Notes under the pieces: generated by a model
Told to the model about the DNA's origin: nothing
Database searches by the model: none
What the model saw: only the letters and a program-made list of their open reading frames with translations
Position numbers and translations under genes: made by a program
Shown here: positions 43,374 to 52,506 of the stretch, in pieces
Layout: every line of letters begins with the position of its first letter
Numbering within the stretch: position 1 is the first letter of the stretch
Source: an uncultured Sphingomonas sp.
GTDB lineage: Bacteria; Pseudomonadota; Alphaproteobacteria; Sphingomonadales; Sphingomonadaceae
Assembly: GCA_913775315.1 (NCBI GenBank)
Contig: CAJYIX010000006.1
Location: forward strand, 1 to 55,170
Direction: 5' to 3'
DNA: 55,170 bases

Positions 43374-43727
43374 ATGATCCGGCACCTGTGGAATCTGGGC
43401 GGCGGCATCGCGATCCTGCTCGGCTTCATCGGCGTGTTCCTGCCGATCATGCCGACGGTGCCGTTCCTGATCCTCGCCGCCTTCTGCTTCACGCGCGGCA
43501 GCCCGCGGTTCGAGGCATGGCTGCTCGACCACCCGACCTTCGGCCCGCCGGTGGTGGCATGGCGGGAGCGGGGGGCGATCCCGCGGCGGGGCAAATGGGC
43601 CGCGACGATCGGGCTTGCGGGCAGTGCGGCGCTGGGGTTTGCGTTCGTGCCCTGGCCGTACAGCCCCGTCCCCGCGCTGATCGCGGTGGTGACGCTCAGT
43701 TGGATGTGGAGCCGTCCCGACGCGTGA
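43374..43727 (+). CDS. DUF454 (YbaN-like) small membrane protein
   Basis: 117 residues with three hydrophobic helices. [20 protein letters not shown] and [22 protein letters not shown] are the DUF454 signature. Inner-membrane protein of unknown role. Its last 32 bases overlap the 3' end of the convergent hydroxylase gene. Confidence 0.9.
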   Translation: MIRHLWNLGGGIAILLGFIGVFLPIMPTVPFLILAAFCFTRGSPRFEAWLLDHPTFGPPVVAWRERGAIPRRGKWAATIGLAGSAALGFAFVPWPYSPVPALIAVVTLSWMWSRPDA

Positions 43728-44595
43728 CGGCCGAGCGGATCATCGCCGACGTCTCGCGGCTGCCGTCGTGGCTCCAGCCGGGTTCGCGCAGCAGATAGCC
43801 GAGCTTCGATCCCCACGGCGCGCGCCACAGGTCGCGCGCGATCCCCGCCCATTCGTGGAACGCGGCCCACAGGACGTTGAAGCTGCCGAGATCATGGACG
43901 AGGCCGTAGCGGACGTGTTCCCCTTCGTCCTCCGGCTCGAACGTGCCGAACAGCCGGTCCCAGACGATGAAGACGCCGGCATAGTTGCGGTCGAGATAGC
44001 GGGGGTTGGCGCCGTGATGGACGCGGTGGTGGCTGGGGGTGTTCATCACCGCCTCGAACCACCGCGGCATCCGCCCCACCGTCTCGGTATGGATCCAGAA
44101 CTGGTAGACGAGGTTGAGGCCCGCCACGAAGAAGATCATCGCCGGCGGAAAGCCCACTAGGAACAATGGCAGGCGGAACAGGAAGCCGAGGCTGAAGAAC
44201 CCCGTCCATGTCTGCCGGAGTGCGGTCGACAAATTGTAGTGCTGGCTGGAGTGGTGGACGACATGGCTCGCCCAGAACAGCCGCACGCGATGCGCGGATC
44301 GATGGAAGACGTAATAGGCGAGGTCGTCGAGCACGAAGGCGAGCACGAACCAGTACCACGCCCAGCGGATGTCGAAGAGGCGGAAGCCATGGACCCAGGT
44401 CGCAAGGCCGAACACCGCCCCGCCCGCCAGCACGCCGGCGACGGTACTACCGAGCCCGAGAAACAGCGAGGTCAGCGTGTCGCGCGGGCAGTAACGGGTG
44501 GCGTCGCGGCGCTTGGCGATCAGCATCTCGATGAGGACGAGCACGACGAAGCCGGGGATCGCGTATGTGACCGGATCGGGCAGGGTCGGCGGCAT
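43696..44595 (-). CDS. Sterol desaturase/fatty acid hydroxylase superfamily protein
   Basis: 299 residues with several membrane helices. The di-iron His clusters are [14 protein letters not shown] and the final HHRVHHGAN, with a further WIHTE between. Such enzymes insert or modify hydroxyl groups in lipids or carotenoids using O2. Substrate unresolved. Monocistronic by spacing. Confidence 0.92.
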   Translation of the reverse strand: MPPTLPDPVTYAIPGFVVLVLIEMLIAKRRDATRYCPRDTLTSLFLGLGSTVAGVLAGGAVFGLATWVHGFRLFDIRWAWYWFVLAFVLDDLAYYVFHRSAHRVRLFWASHVVHHSSQHYNLSTALRQTWTGFFSLGFLFRLPLFLVGFPPAMIFFVAGLNLVYQFWIHTETVGRMPRWFEAVMNTPSHHRVHHGANPRYLDRNYAGVFIVWDRLFGTFEPEDEGEHVRYGLVHDLGSFNVLWAAFHEWAGIARDLWRAPWGSKLGYLLREPGWSHDGSRETSAMIRSAVTRRDGSTSN

Positions 44596-44628
44596 CGCCG
44601 GATTACTTACACCGGTGTCAGCGGCGGC

Positions 44629-45027
44629 TCAATGCACTGTCGGCCGCTGCGCCAGCGCCTCGGCTTGTCGCACCTGATCGTCGGTGACTCCGAACAGCGC
44701 GACACGGCCGAACATCGCCTCGCCGCTGTCGATCGCCACCCCCTCGACCGCGGGTGCGAGGTTGAGCGGCGAGACGAGCCGGCGGACGGCGACGCGCGCG
44801 CCGTGGCGTTTCAGCAGCGCGAGCGTGCCGTTGCCCGCGACCAGCGCCCCCTCCCCATTGCCGCCGACCAGCGCATGCCGCGCCTGGAACCCGGCCAGAT
44901 GCTGTTCGGCGAGCCGCATCGCCGTCGCGGGATCGGAAATGTCGATGTCGCCGAGCCGCAAATGCCGCGCGATCGCGGCAAGCGCGAGCACCGCGACCAG
45001 CGACCCGGCGAGCATCTGCCAGCTCAT
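44629..45027 (-). CDS. Membrane-anchored protein of unknown function
   Basis: 132 residues beginning MSWQMLAGSLVAVLALAAIA, an N-terminal anchor. The soluble part contains a repeated G-x-G-x-A pattern (VGGNGEGALVAGNGTLALLK). I do not recognise the family. Its ATG overlaps the stop of the phosphatase gene (ATGA), so the two are co-translated. Confidence 0.7.
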   Translation of the reverse strand: MSWQMLAGSLVAVLALAAIARHLRLGDIDISDPATAMRLAEQHLAGFQARHALVGGNGEGALVAGNGTLALLKRHGARVAVRRLVSPLNLAPAVEGVAIDSGEAMFGRVALFGVTDDQVRQAEALAQRPTVH

Positions 45028-45458
45028 GCGCGGCCCGACAGCGCGTCGAGCATCGGGCGCAGGCCGGCGAGGTTGTAGCCCGCCCCCGCGCCGCTTTCGG
45101 TGATCGCGTCCGGGTCGCCGCCCGCCTTCGCCTGCGTCAGCGCCCAGAGGTTGCAGGAGCGCGTGCCCGACCGGCAATAGGCGAGGACGGGGCCGCCCGC
45201 TGACCGGAGCGCCTCGGCCATCGCGTCGATCTGTGGGTGGCTGAAGCCGGCATGGGTGATCGGGATCGAAGTGTAGGAGAGCCCCGCCGCCTCCGCCGCG
45301 GCACGCATGTCGGCGTCGCTCGGCTGGCCGGGCTCCTCGTCGTCGGGGCGGTTGTTGACCACCGCCTTGAAGCCCAATGCCGCAATGTCGGCCAGTTCCT
45401 CGGGGAAGAGCTGCGGGGCGACGCTCACCTGGTCGTCGATGCGGCGGATGTCGGGCAT
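45024..45458 (-). CDS. TIGR01244-type DSP-like phosphatase/sulfurtransferase
   Basis: 144 residues. The N-terminal part (VSVAPQLFPEELADIAALGFK and NNRPDDE) and the phosphatase-like P-loop CRSGTRS with its Cys and Arg match the TIGR01244/BLH family. Members are linked to sulfide oxidation or persulfide handling, or to phosphatase activity. The ATG start follows AGGAGACTTCC in the minus strand. First gene of a two-gene unit. Confidence 0.88.
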   Translation of the reverse strand: MPDIRRIDDQVSVAPQLFPEELADIAALGFKAVVNNRPDDEEPGQPSDADMRAAAEAAGLSYTSIPITHAGFSHPQIDAMAEALRSAGGPVLAYCRSGTRSCNLWALTQAKAGGDPDAITESGAGAGYNLAGLRPMLDALSGRA

Positions 45459-45481
45459 GGAAGTCTCCTTTGCACCGCCAT

Positions 45482-47251
45482 CTATGCGTGGTCGGCGATC
45501 ACCTCAAGGAAGGCGGGGCCATAGGCGTCGAGCTTGCGCGCGCCGATGCCGGCGATGCGGCTCATTTCGCTGAGCGTCGCGGGCTTGGCCATCGCCATGT
45601 CGCGCAGCGTCGAGTCGTGGAAGATGACGTAAGGCGGCAGCCCGGTTTCCTGCGCGATCTCGCGCCGGCGGGCGCGCAGCGCCTCGAACAGCGGATGGCC
45701 AACCGGGTTGGCACTCGCGCCGGTGCCACCGCGCCGTCCCTTGCGCTCGCGCTTGGGCGGCACGATCAAGCCCAGCTCCGCCTCCCCCTTCAGGATTGCG
45801 CGCGCGCCGGGGCCGAACTCGAGCCCGCCATGCGGATTGGCCCGGATCGCGTCGCGCAGCATCAGCGCGCGGCCGACGGGCTTGAGCAGCGCGACCTCTT
45901 CCCCCTCGACGATGCCCCAGACCGACAGGCGCTCGTGGCCGCTGGAGAGACTCCGGTCGGTCGATTTGCCGGTCAGCACCTGCTCGATATAGCCGGTGCC
46001 GAACATCTGGCCGGTGCGGAACACCGCCGACAGGTATTTCTGCGCGACAACGGTGGCGTCGACCGTCGCGGGGGGCGTGAGGCAGTTGTCGCAATTGCCG
46101 CAATGCGCGGGCGGGTCCTCGCCGAAATAGCGCAGCAAGACGGCGCGGCGGCACTCGGCGGTCTCGACCAGCCCGGCGAGTGCCGCCAGCCGCGCCTGCT
46201 CGCCCGCGCGGCGATGCGGCTCGACCTCGGCGATGCGCTGGCGCGCGCGGGCGAGGTCGTCGGCGCCCCAGAACAGATGCGCCACCGCCGGGTCCCCGTC
46301 GCGCCCCGCACGGCCGGTTTCCTGATAATAGGCCTCGATCGATTTGGGCAGGCCGGCATGGGCGACGAAGCGCACGTCGGGCTTGTCGATCCCCATGCCG
46401 AAGGCGACGGTGGCGGCCATCACCATGTCCTCGGATGCCACGAACGCCGCTTGGTTGGCGGCGCGGACTGCGGGGTCGAGCCCGGCATGATAGGCGCGCG
46501 TCGGCCGGCCCGAGGCGGCGAGTGCCTCTGCCAGCTTCTCCGTCCCCGCGCGCGTCTGGGCATAGACGATGCCCGGCCCGTCCGCCTCGGCGATCACGTC
46601 CATGATCTGGCGCGTCGTGTTGTCGCGCGGGGTGATGGCGTAGCGGATGTTCGGCCGGTCGAAGCCGGCGACGATCAGGCCCTCCTGCGGGATGCCGAGC
46701 TGGTCGAGGATGTCGGCGCGGGTATGCGCGTCGGCGGTGGCGGTGAGCGCAAGGCGCGGGACGTCCGGGAATTGGTCGAGCAGCGGCTTGAGCAGGCGGT
46801 AATCCGGGCGGAAATCGTGCCCCCATTCGCTGACGCAATGCGCCTCGTCGATCGCGAACAGGCAGAGCGGGGCGCTGCCCAGCAGTTCGCGGAAATGCCC
46901 GGTCGAGGCGCGCTCGGGGGCGATGTAGAGCAGGTCGAGCGCACCGGCGCGGAAACGGTCGATCGTCTCGGCGCGGTTGCTGTCGGCGCTGGTCAGCGTC
47001 GCCGCGCGGATACCCACGGCTTCGGCCGCGCGAAGCTGGTCGTGCATCAGCGCGATCAGCGGGCTGACGACGACGCAGGTGCCGGGGAGCATCACGCTCG
47101 GCAACTGATAGGTCAGCGACTTGCCCGCGCCAGTCGGCATCACCGCCAGCGTCCGCTGTCCCGCCAGTACGCGGCCCACCACCTCGGCCTGGACGCCGCG
47201 AAACTGGGTGAAGCCGAAGGTGGCGTGGAGGACGTCGAGCGGGTCGGGCAT
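45482..47251 (-). CDS. recQ: ATP-dependent DNA helicase RecQ
   Basis: 589 residues. Motif I MPTGAGKSLTYQLP (GAGKS at 41-45), DEAHCVSEWGHDFRPDY (motif II and the aromatic loop), SAT-type LALTATAD, helicase domain 2 with QETGRAGRDGDPA, zinc Cys cluster (CGNCDNC), winged helix, and a C-terminal HRDC domain (about 510-585). Superfamily 2 3'-5' helicase in recombination repair. Confidence 0.96.
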   Translation of the reverse strand: MPDPLDVLHATFGFTQFRGVQAEVVGRVLAGQRTLAVMPTGAGKSLTYQLPSVMLPGTCVVVSPLIALMHDQLRAAEAVGIRAATLTSADSNRAETIDRFRAGALDLLYIAPERASTGHFRELLGSAPLCLFAIDEAHCVSEWGHDFRPDYRLLKPLLDQFPDVPRLALTATADAHTRADILDQLGIPQEGLIVAGFDRPNIRYAITPRDNTTRQIMDVIAEADGPGIVYAQTRAGTEKLAEALAASGRPTRAYHAGLDPAVRAANQAAFVASEDMVMAATVAFGMGIDKPDVRFVAHAGLPKSIEAYYQETGRAGRDGDPAVAHLFWGADDLARARQRIAEVEPHRRAGEQARLAALAGLVETAECRRAVLLRYFGEDPPAHCGNCDNCLTPPATVDATVVAQKYLSAVFRTGQMFGTGYIEQVLTGKSTDRSLSSGHERLSVWGIVEGEEVALLKPVGRALMLRDAIRANPHGGLEFGPGARAILKGEAELGLIVPPKRERKGRRGGTGASANPVGHPLFEALRARRREIAQETGLPPYVIFHDSTLRDMAMAKPATLSEMSRIAGIGARKLDAYGPAFLEVIADHA

Positions 47252-47308
47252 CAGGTGCCCTTAGCAAGGATTGGCGCGGGGGGAACGGGTCGAGCGCCGA
47301 ACCCGAAC

Positions 47309-47394
47309 CCGTTCGCGCTGAGCCTGTCGAAGCGACGTCCTTCTCGTTGCGCGTCCTACGAAAGGCAGGGCGTCGACCAACTCAGCCCGAACGG
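47309..47394. repeat. Imperfect extragenic inverted repeat
   Basis: A 22-base arm beginning CCGTTCGCGCTGAGCC (47309-47330) is repeated in inverse at 47373-47394 with about four mismatches; the 42-base spacer includes TACGAAAGG. The GTTCGCGCTGAGCCTGTCGA-type motif is a recognisable extragenic repeat of sphingomonad and related genomes. Lies in the 226-base gap upstream of recQ. Confidence 0.6.
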
Positions 47395-47477
47395 TGGGTG
47401 CAGATCGCAGGTTGAGCGCGCGGATCATCGGTTTTCACCCACTTGCCGACATTGAGGTATCGGCCGATTGAGGACGC

Positions 47478-47774
47478 ATGAGATGCTACTACGTTCTGCT
47501 GCACGGCATGTTGGAATGGAGCGTCGCATTCCCGAGCGATGAAGTCTGGCAGCCGCGGGGCTTCTTTTGTCATCGATACGTGCTTGCCATTGACCAGGCG
47601 CGCGCCGTCGAGATCGCCTGCCATCGCGTTCGTCAGAATCTGGACAGGGATCAGCGGTGGGTCAGTGATGGGCGCGCGATGTTGAGACTGGAAGCTGAGG
47701 AAGTCTGGGTTGCGCCATTCCACAAACTTCTGAAGCCGATCAACTCAGGTCATGCATTCTACGCTGAAGATTGA
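47478..47774 (+). CDS. Unknown 98-residue protein, possibly acquired
   Basis: Begins MRCYYVLLHGMLEWSV and contains GFFCHRYVLAIDQARAVEIA and WVAPFHKLLKPINSG. Composition is rich in Trp, Tyr, His and Cys, with softer codons than neighbours (more A/T in third positions). No signal peptide or membrane helix. I do not recognise the family. Only a weak ribosome-binding site (GAGGACGC) precedes the ATG, but the peptide looks folded and the frame is free of high-GC shadow bias. Confidence 0.6.
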   Translation: MRCYYVLLHGMLEWSVAFPSDEVWQPRGFFCHRYVLAIDQARAVEIACHRVRQNLDRDQRWVSDGRAMLRLEAEEVWVAPFHKLLKPINSGHAFYAED

Positions 47775-47841
47775 ACGTCCCTTGCCTTCCAAACGGCGTG
47801 CGTTGGACGGCAGATCGTAAATGGCGGTGAAGGCTCCCTAT

Positions 47842-48795
47842 CTACCGCCCCGCCACCCCCCGCACGAAAGCCGCCGTCACCTCGGCGTGCGTCACCGGCA
47901 GCATGTGGCCGCCGTCGACCAGTTCCAGCCGGCAGCCGGGGATCGTCGCCGCCGTGGCCCGCCCGTGCATTTCGGGGTCGAGCACCGCGTCGCCGCGGCC
48001 GAACAGGATCGCGGCGGGGAGCGACAGCTCGCCGTAGTGCGCGGCCATCCAGGCGACTTCGGGCTTGGCGTTCATCACCTCGAACGAGCCGGCGCGATAG
48101 CTTTGCGGGCGGGCGGACAGCGCGCCGCCGCCCCTGGTCACGAAATCATCGGGGACGGCATCGGGGGCGAACACCATCTTGGCGACCGTCGGGCCAGTTA
48201 GTGTGGCGCTGGGCACCGCGAGCGTCCAAGACAGCACCTCGCGCACGCCCGGCGGGCTGACGAGGCCGGCGAACTGCGGCGGCGCGGTCTCGACCGGCTG
48301 GGTCAGCGGCGCGATCAGCGCGAGGCCGGAGAAGCGCCCCGGCGTTGCGAGCGCGGCGGCAAGGCTGACCGCCCCGCCCAACGAATGGCCGACCAGCAGC
48401 GGCTTTTCGAGACCCAGCGCATCGGCCACCGCGACCACCGTCCGCCCCTGTTCGAGGATGTTCGGCCGCCGCCCGGTCTGCACCGAATGGCCCCAGCCCG
48501 GCCGATCGATCGCGACGATGCGATAGTCGGCGGCGAGCCTGTCGGTCAGCGCATAGGTGAAGTTGCGCAACTGCCCCATGAGCCCGTGGACCATCAACAG
48601 CACCGGCGCGTCGCGGGGGCCGAGATCGACATAATGGATGCGCGCGCCCTCCACCTCGACGAATTGGCCGTCCGCGGGCACCGCCCGCTCCGCCGCGCGC
48701 GCGCCGAGCGCGGACCAGATCGCAAGACCGCCGCCGATCGCGCCCGCGGCGATCGCGGCGATGCCCCAGCGGTTGGTGCGCTGCTTCTCGGCCAT
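47842..48795 (-). CDS. Membrane-anchored alpha/beta hydrolase
   Basis: 317 residues. An N-terminal helix (GIAAIAAGAIGGGLAIWSAL) anchors an alpha/beta-hydrolase domain. Oxyanion motif VHGLMGQLRNF, DRPGWGHS, nucleophile Ser in GHSLGG, acid in FGRGDAVLDPE and final His in DGGHMLPV. Esterase or lipase-like; substrate unknown. ATG 48795 follows GAGGGAG; starts 11 bases after the ABC transporter gene, so one operon. Confidence 0.9.
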   Translation of the reverse strand: MAEKQRTNRWGIAAIAAGAIGGGLAIWSALGARAAERAVPADGQFVEVEGARIHYVDLGPRDAPVLLMVHGLMGQLRNFTYALTDRLAADYRIVAIDRPGWGHSVQTGRRPNILEQGRTVVAVADALGLEKPLLVGHSLGGAVSLAAALATPGRFSGLALIAPLTQPVETAPPQFAGLVSPPGVREVLSWTLAVPSATLTGPTVAKMVFAPDAVPDDFVTRGGGALSARPQSYRAGSFEVMNAKPEVAWMAAHYGELSLPAAILFGRGDAVLDPEMHGRATAATIPGCRLELVDGGHMLPVTHAEVTAAFVRGVAGR

Positions 48796-48806
48796 CACAT
48801 GCTCCC

Positions 48807-50624
48807 TCATTCGGCGGCGAGCGCTTCCTCGCGCTCGCGCGCCTGGCGCGTCCACATCTCGGCATAGATGCCGTTGGCGCGCAGCAATTGCGCGTGGGTG
48901 CCCTGTTCGGCAACCCTGCCTTCCTCAAGCACGACGATGCGGTCGGCATGGACGACGGTTGACAGGCGGTGGGCGATGACGATCGTCGTGCGCCCGCGCT
49001 CGATGGCCTCGAGCGTCGCCTGGATCTCCGCCTCGGTCCGGCTGTCGAGCGCGCTCGTCGCCTCGTCGAGGATCAGGATCGGCGGGTTCTTGAGCAGGGT
49101 CCGCGCGATCGCCACGCGCTGCTTCTCGCCGCCCGACAGTTTCAGCCCGCGCTCGCCGACGCGGGTCTTGTAGCCGTCGGTCAGGCTCTCGATGAAGTCG
49201 CCGATCGCCGCGCCGCGGGCGGCGTTCGCGATCTCATCCTCGGTCGCCCCCTCGCGGCCATAGGCGATGTTGTAGCCGATGGTGTCGTTGAAGAGCACCG
49301 TGTCCTGCGGGACGATGCCGATCGCGGCACGCAGCGTTTCCTGCTGCACCTTGGCGATATCCTGTCCGTCGATCAGGATGCGGCCGCCCTGCACGTCGTA
49401 GAAGCGGAACATCAGCCGCGCGATCGTCGACTTGCCCGCGCCCGAATGGCCGACGATCGCCACCGTCGCGCCCGCCGGCACGTCGAGGTCGATGCCCTTC
49501 AGGATCGCGCGGTCGGGCTCGTAGCCGAACACGACATTCTCGAAGCGCACGCCGGCATCACCGACGGCCAGCGGCGGCGCATTAGGAACGTCGCGGACCT
49601 CCGCCCCGGTATCGAGCAGGTCGAACATCGCACCCATGTCGATCACCCCCTGCCGGATCGTGCGATAGACCCAGCCGAGCATGTCGAGCGGGCGGAAGAG
49701 CTGGCTGAGCAGTGTCGACACCAGCACCACGTCGCCTGGCGTGAACCTGCCCATCGACCAGCCCCAGGCGATGACGCCCATACCGATCGCCAGCATTCCG
49801 TTGGTGATGACCGACTGGCCGATGTTGAGCCAGGCGAGGCTGTTCTCGCTCTTGGTCGCGGCATTGGCATAGGCGTTGACGGCGCGCTCGTACCGCTCGG
49901 CCTCGCGCCGTTCGGCGTTGAAATACTTTACCGTCTCGAAATTGAGGAGCGAGTCGACCGCGTGAGCGACCGCGCCGGTGTCGAGGTCGTTCATCGCCTC
50001 GCGCAGCTTCTGCCGCCAGTCGGTGACAACCCGCGTGAAGGCGATGTAGATCACCACCATCGCCAGCGTCGAGGCGACCAGCCACCACCCGAAGCGCGAG
50101 CCGAAGATCTGGAGCACCATGGCGAGTTCGAGGATCGTCGGGGCGATGTTGAAGAGGAGGAAATAGAGCATCGTGTCGATGCTCTTGGTCCCCCGCTCCA
50201 CGACCTTGGTGATCGCGCCCGTCCGCCGCTCGAGGTGGAAACGCAGCGAAAGCTGGTGCAGGTGCCGGAACACCGCCGCCGCCAGCCGGCGGGTCGCGTC
50301 CTGCCCCACCCGCTCGAACACCGCGTTGCGAAGGTTGTCGAACAGCACGGTGCCCAGCCGCGCGGCGGCATAGCCGATGACGAGCAGCACGATCAGTGTC
50401 GCGGCGCTGCGATCCCCGCTCGCCATCCCGTCGACCGCGCCCTGCAGCGCGAAGGGCGCGCCGTAGACCTGCACCAGTTTGGACGCGATCACGAAGATCA
50501 TCGCGACGATGATCCGCGCCTTCAGCCGCGGCGATCCCTTGGGCCAGAGATAAGGCAGGAAGCGCCGGACCGTCGGGATCAGCGGGCGCTCGACGGTCGA
50601 ACCGGTGGTGTCGATGGGTGGCAT
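48807..50624 (-). CDS. ATM1-type ABC exporter (membrane and ATPase fused)
   Basis: 605 residues. Six membrane helices (about 30-320), including the ATM-type FHLERRTGAITKVVERGTK and NFETVKYFNAERRE segments. An ATPase domain follows with Walker A GHSGAGKST, signature LSGGEKQRVAIAR and Walker B ILILDEATSALD. ATM1/HMT1-type half transporters export glutathione-linked metal or sulfur compounds. It acts as a homodimer. Followed on the same strand by the alpha/beta hydrolase. Confidence 0.93.
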   Translation of the reverse strand: MPPIDTTGSTVERPLIPTVRRFLPYLWPKGSPRLKARIIVAMIFVIASKLVQVYGAPFALQGAVDGMASGDRSAATLIVLLVIGYAAARLGTVLFDNLRNAVFERVGQDATRRLAAAVFRHLHQLSLRFHLERRTGAITKVVERGTKSIDTMLYFLLFNIAPTILELAMVLQIFGSRFGWWLVASTLAMVVIYIAFTRVVTDWRQKLREAMNDLDTGAVAHAVDSLLNFETVKYFNAERREAERYERAVNAYANAATKSENSLAWLNIGQSVITNGMLAIGMGVIAWGWSMGRFTPGDVVLVSTLLSQLFRPLDMLGWVYRTIRQGVIDMGAMFDLLDTGAEVRDVPNAPPLAVGDAGVRFENVVFGYEPDRAILKGIDLDVPAGATVAIVGHSGAGKSTIARLMFRFYDVQGGRILIDGQDIAKVQQETLRAAIGIVPQDTVLFNDTIGYNIAYGREGATEDEIANAARGAAIGDFIESLTDGYKTRVGERGLKLSGGEKQRVAIARTLLKNPPILILDEATSALDSRTEAEIQATLEAIERGRTTIVIAHRLSTVVHADRIVVLEEGRVAEQGTHAQLLRANGIYAEMWTRQAREREEALAAE

Positions 50625-50724
50625 GCGGCCCCGTATCTGGGGTCAAGCCGTCCGCGATGCAACACAGGTGAAAAACGCAACCGTTCGCCGTGACTTGCGT
50701 TGAGTCCGGCGAAAGGAAGGACCG

Positions 50725-50952
50725 ATGGAACCGCTCTATTTCGTGATGGCGATCATGGGCTGCGGCGATGCCGGCGCCGCATGCGAGCAGGCACGGGTCG
50801 AGCCGGTCCGCTATCGTACCGCGCTCGAATGCCAGGCGGCGATGCCGGACGTGCTGGCGCGCAATTCGGACCTGTCCTTCCCCGAGATCACCGGCGCCTG
50901 TCAGCAGCAGGGCCTGCGGATGGCGAAGGCCGAGACACGCCCGCGCGGCTGA
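50725..50952 (+). CDS. Small Cys-containing protein of unknown function
   Basis: 75 residues, MEPLYFVMAIMGCGDAGAACEQARVE and so on, with four Cys that could form two disulfides. The start is hydrophobic but short. AAAGGAAGG lies six bases before the ATG. No named family recognised. It converges on the DUF389 gene three bases away. Confidence 0.65.
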   Translation: MEPLYFVMAIMGCGDAGAACEQARVEPVRYRTALECQAAMPDVLARNSDLSFPEITGACQQQGLRMAKAETRPRG

Positions 50953-50955
50953 CGG

Positions 50956-52428
50956 TCAGGGCGCGGCGGTCGCCCAGCTTGCCGTTAGCGTGTCGCCGTT
51001 GCGCACCGTTCCCGCCGTCGACATGACGCCGGCACCGGTCAGCGCATTCACCGCCGCCTCGACCGGAACCCGGGGGCCGCTGAGCGTGATCGGCACCCCG
51101 GTTCTCGTCCCCGCCCAAGCAAGCAGCGCCAGCCCGGCCGGATCGGGTACGTCATCGGTAATAGCGACCGACGGCAACGCAGCCATCGGCGGGACCAGTT
51201 CGACGCGCCAACCCGGCGCTACGGCCGCGACGCGCTCCTCCAGCGTGCGATAGGCCGCCAGCGTCGCGCCCTCCAGCGGCTGCGCACGGACGACCGCGTG
51301 CCGCTGCTCGGCATCGATCAGGATCGCCTCACGCGGCGCGCCCGACACGAGCGCGAGCTGCTCGGTCAGCCGTTCCGCCGTGCGGTCGCCCAGGCGGCCG
51401 GCGGCGTTGGCGATCTGTGCCTGTTCGGCCTCGGCCCCGGTACCGACGCGGTACTGGTCGATGGTGACGGTCACGGGCCGATCGGTTCGCTGGCGCAGCA
51501 CCGCGGCGGCGTGCTTTTCGGCCGCCGGGTTGAGCTTCGGCGTCAGAACGGTCGCATCGATTCGGATACTGTCGGCCGCATAGGTGATGTCCACCTGACT
51601 GAGCCTGGCATCGGCCCCGAACTCGGCGACAAGCGCCTCCCGCGCTTGCCGAGTGAACAGCGATTCCCACGCGATCTGGCGCAGCGATACGCCGAGCGGC
51701 AAGGCCAGCGCGGCGAGCGAGCCGAACACCAGCACCGTCTGCAACAACGTGTGCTGCGGCGACAGGTGCGAGCCGAATCCGTGCAGCCGCGCGATCATCG
51801 CCGCCGACAGCGCGATCGTCATGAGGTTGGTGACGAACAGCAGCAGCGCGCCCCCGAACACCGTCCAGTTCTGCGTCGCGAGGCCGAAGCCGACGACGGC
51901 CAGCGGCGGCATCAGCGCGGTGGCGATCGCGACGCCGACCACCGTGCCCGCCCGCCCGTGGATGACTGCATAGGCCCCGGCGAGCGCCGAGAAGAGCGCG
52001 ACGACGAGGTCGAACAGATTGGGCCGGGTGCGCGCCGCGATCTCGTCGGTCACGTTCTGGAGCGGCGACAGCGCGACGACGAGCGCGGTGAAGCCCACCG
52101 CCAGCACCGTGCCAAGGATCAGCGCGGCAAAGCTTGCCCGGATCTCCGGCCAGTCGAAGGTGGCAAGCCCGAAGCCCAGACCGATGATCGGCCCCATCAG
52201 CGGCGAGATCAGCATCGCCCCGATGACGACCGCCGGCGAGGACAGGAGCAGGCCGAGCACCGCGATCCCCGCCGACATAAGGATCATGAACGCGTAGCGC
52301 CCGTTCCATCCTGCATCGTCGCGAACCTGTGTCAGCACCCGCTCGTGATCGACGTCGCGGCGGACATGCGCCCGCCACCAGCGGCGAATGGCGAGGAACG
52401 ACGGGCGACGACGAGCGGAAACCGACAT
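50956..52428 (-). CDS. DUF389 (TIGR00341-like) membrane protein
   Basis: 490 residues from ATG 52428. Hydrophobic helices about 40-290 contain the family pattern VVIGAMLISPLMGPIIGLGF and VGVAIATALMPPLAVVGFGL. The C-terminal cytosolic or periplasmic half (about 290-490) is unusually long and rich in Ala/Arg. Function of DUF389 proteins is unknown. An upstream ATG at 52470 is in frame but less likely. Divergent from nhaA. Confidence 0.88.
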   Translation of the reverse strand: MSVSARRRPSFLAIRRWWRAHVRRDVDHERVLTQVRDDAGWNGRYAFMILMSAGIAVLGLLLSSPAVVIGAMLISPLMGPIIGLGFGLATFDWPEIRASFAALILGTVLAVGFTALVVALSPLQNVTDEIAARTRPNLFDLVVALFSALAGAYAVIHGRAGTVVGVAIATALMPPLAVVGFGLATQNWTVFGGALLLFVTNLMTIALSAAMIARLHGFGSHLSPQHTLLQTVLVFGSLAALALPLGVSLRQIAWESLFTRQAREALVAEFGADARLSQVDITYAADSIRIDATVLTPKLNPAAEKHAAAVLRQRTDRPVTVTIDQYRVGTGAEAEQAQIANAAGRLGDRTAERLTEQLALVSGAPREAILIDAEQRHAVVRAQPLEGATLAAYRTLEERVAAVAPGWRVELVPPMAALPSVAITDDVPDPAGLALLAWAGTRTGVPITLSGPRVPVEAAVNALTGAGVMSTAGTVRNGDTLTASWATAAP

Positions 52429-52506
52429 AGGTGGGTCGTTAAGGGCTTTGCCCCGCGACGGCCAGTGCATAGGGATCGGTAAGCAGGCCGAAAAAGGGGA
52501 CGAACA

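Noticed and set aside
45377-47455. 692-codon frame antisense to recQ
   Set aside because: Mirrors recQ codons and has no recognisable motif.
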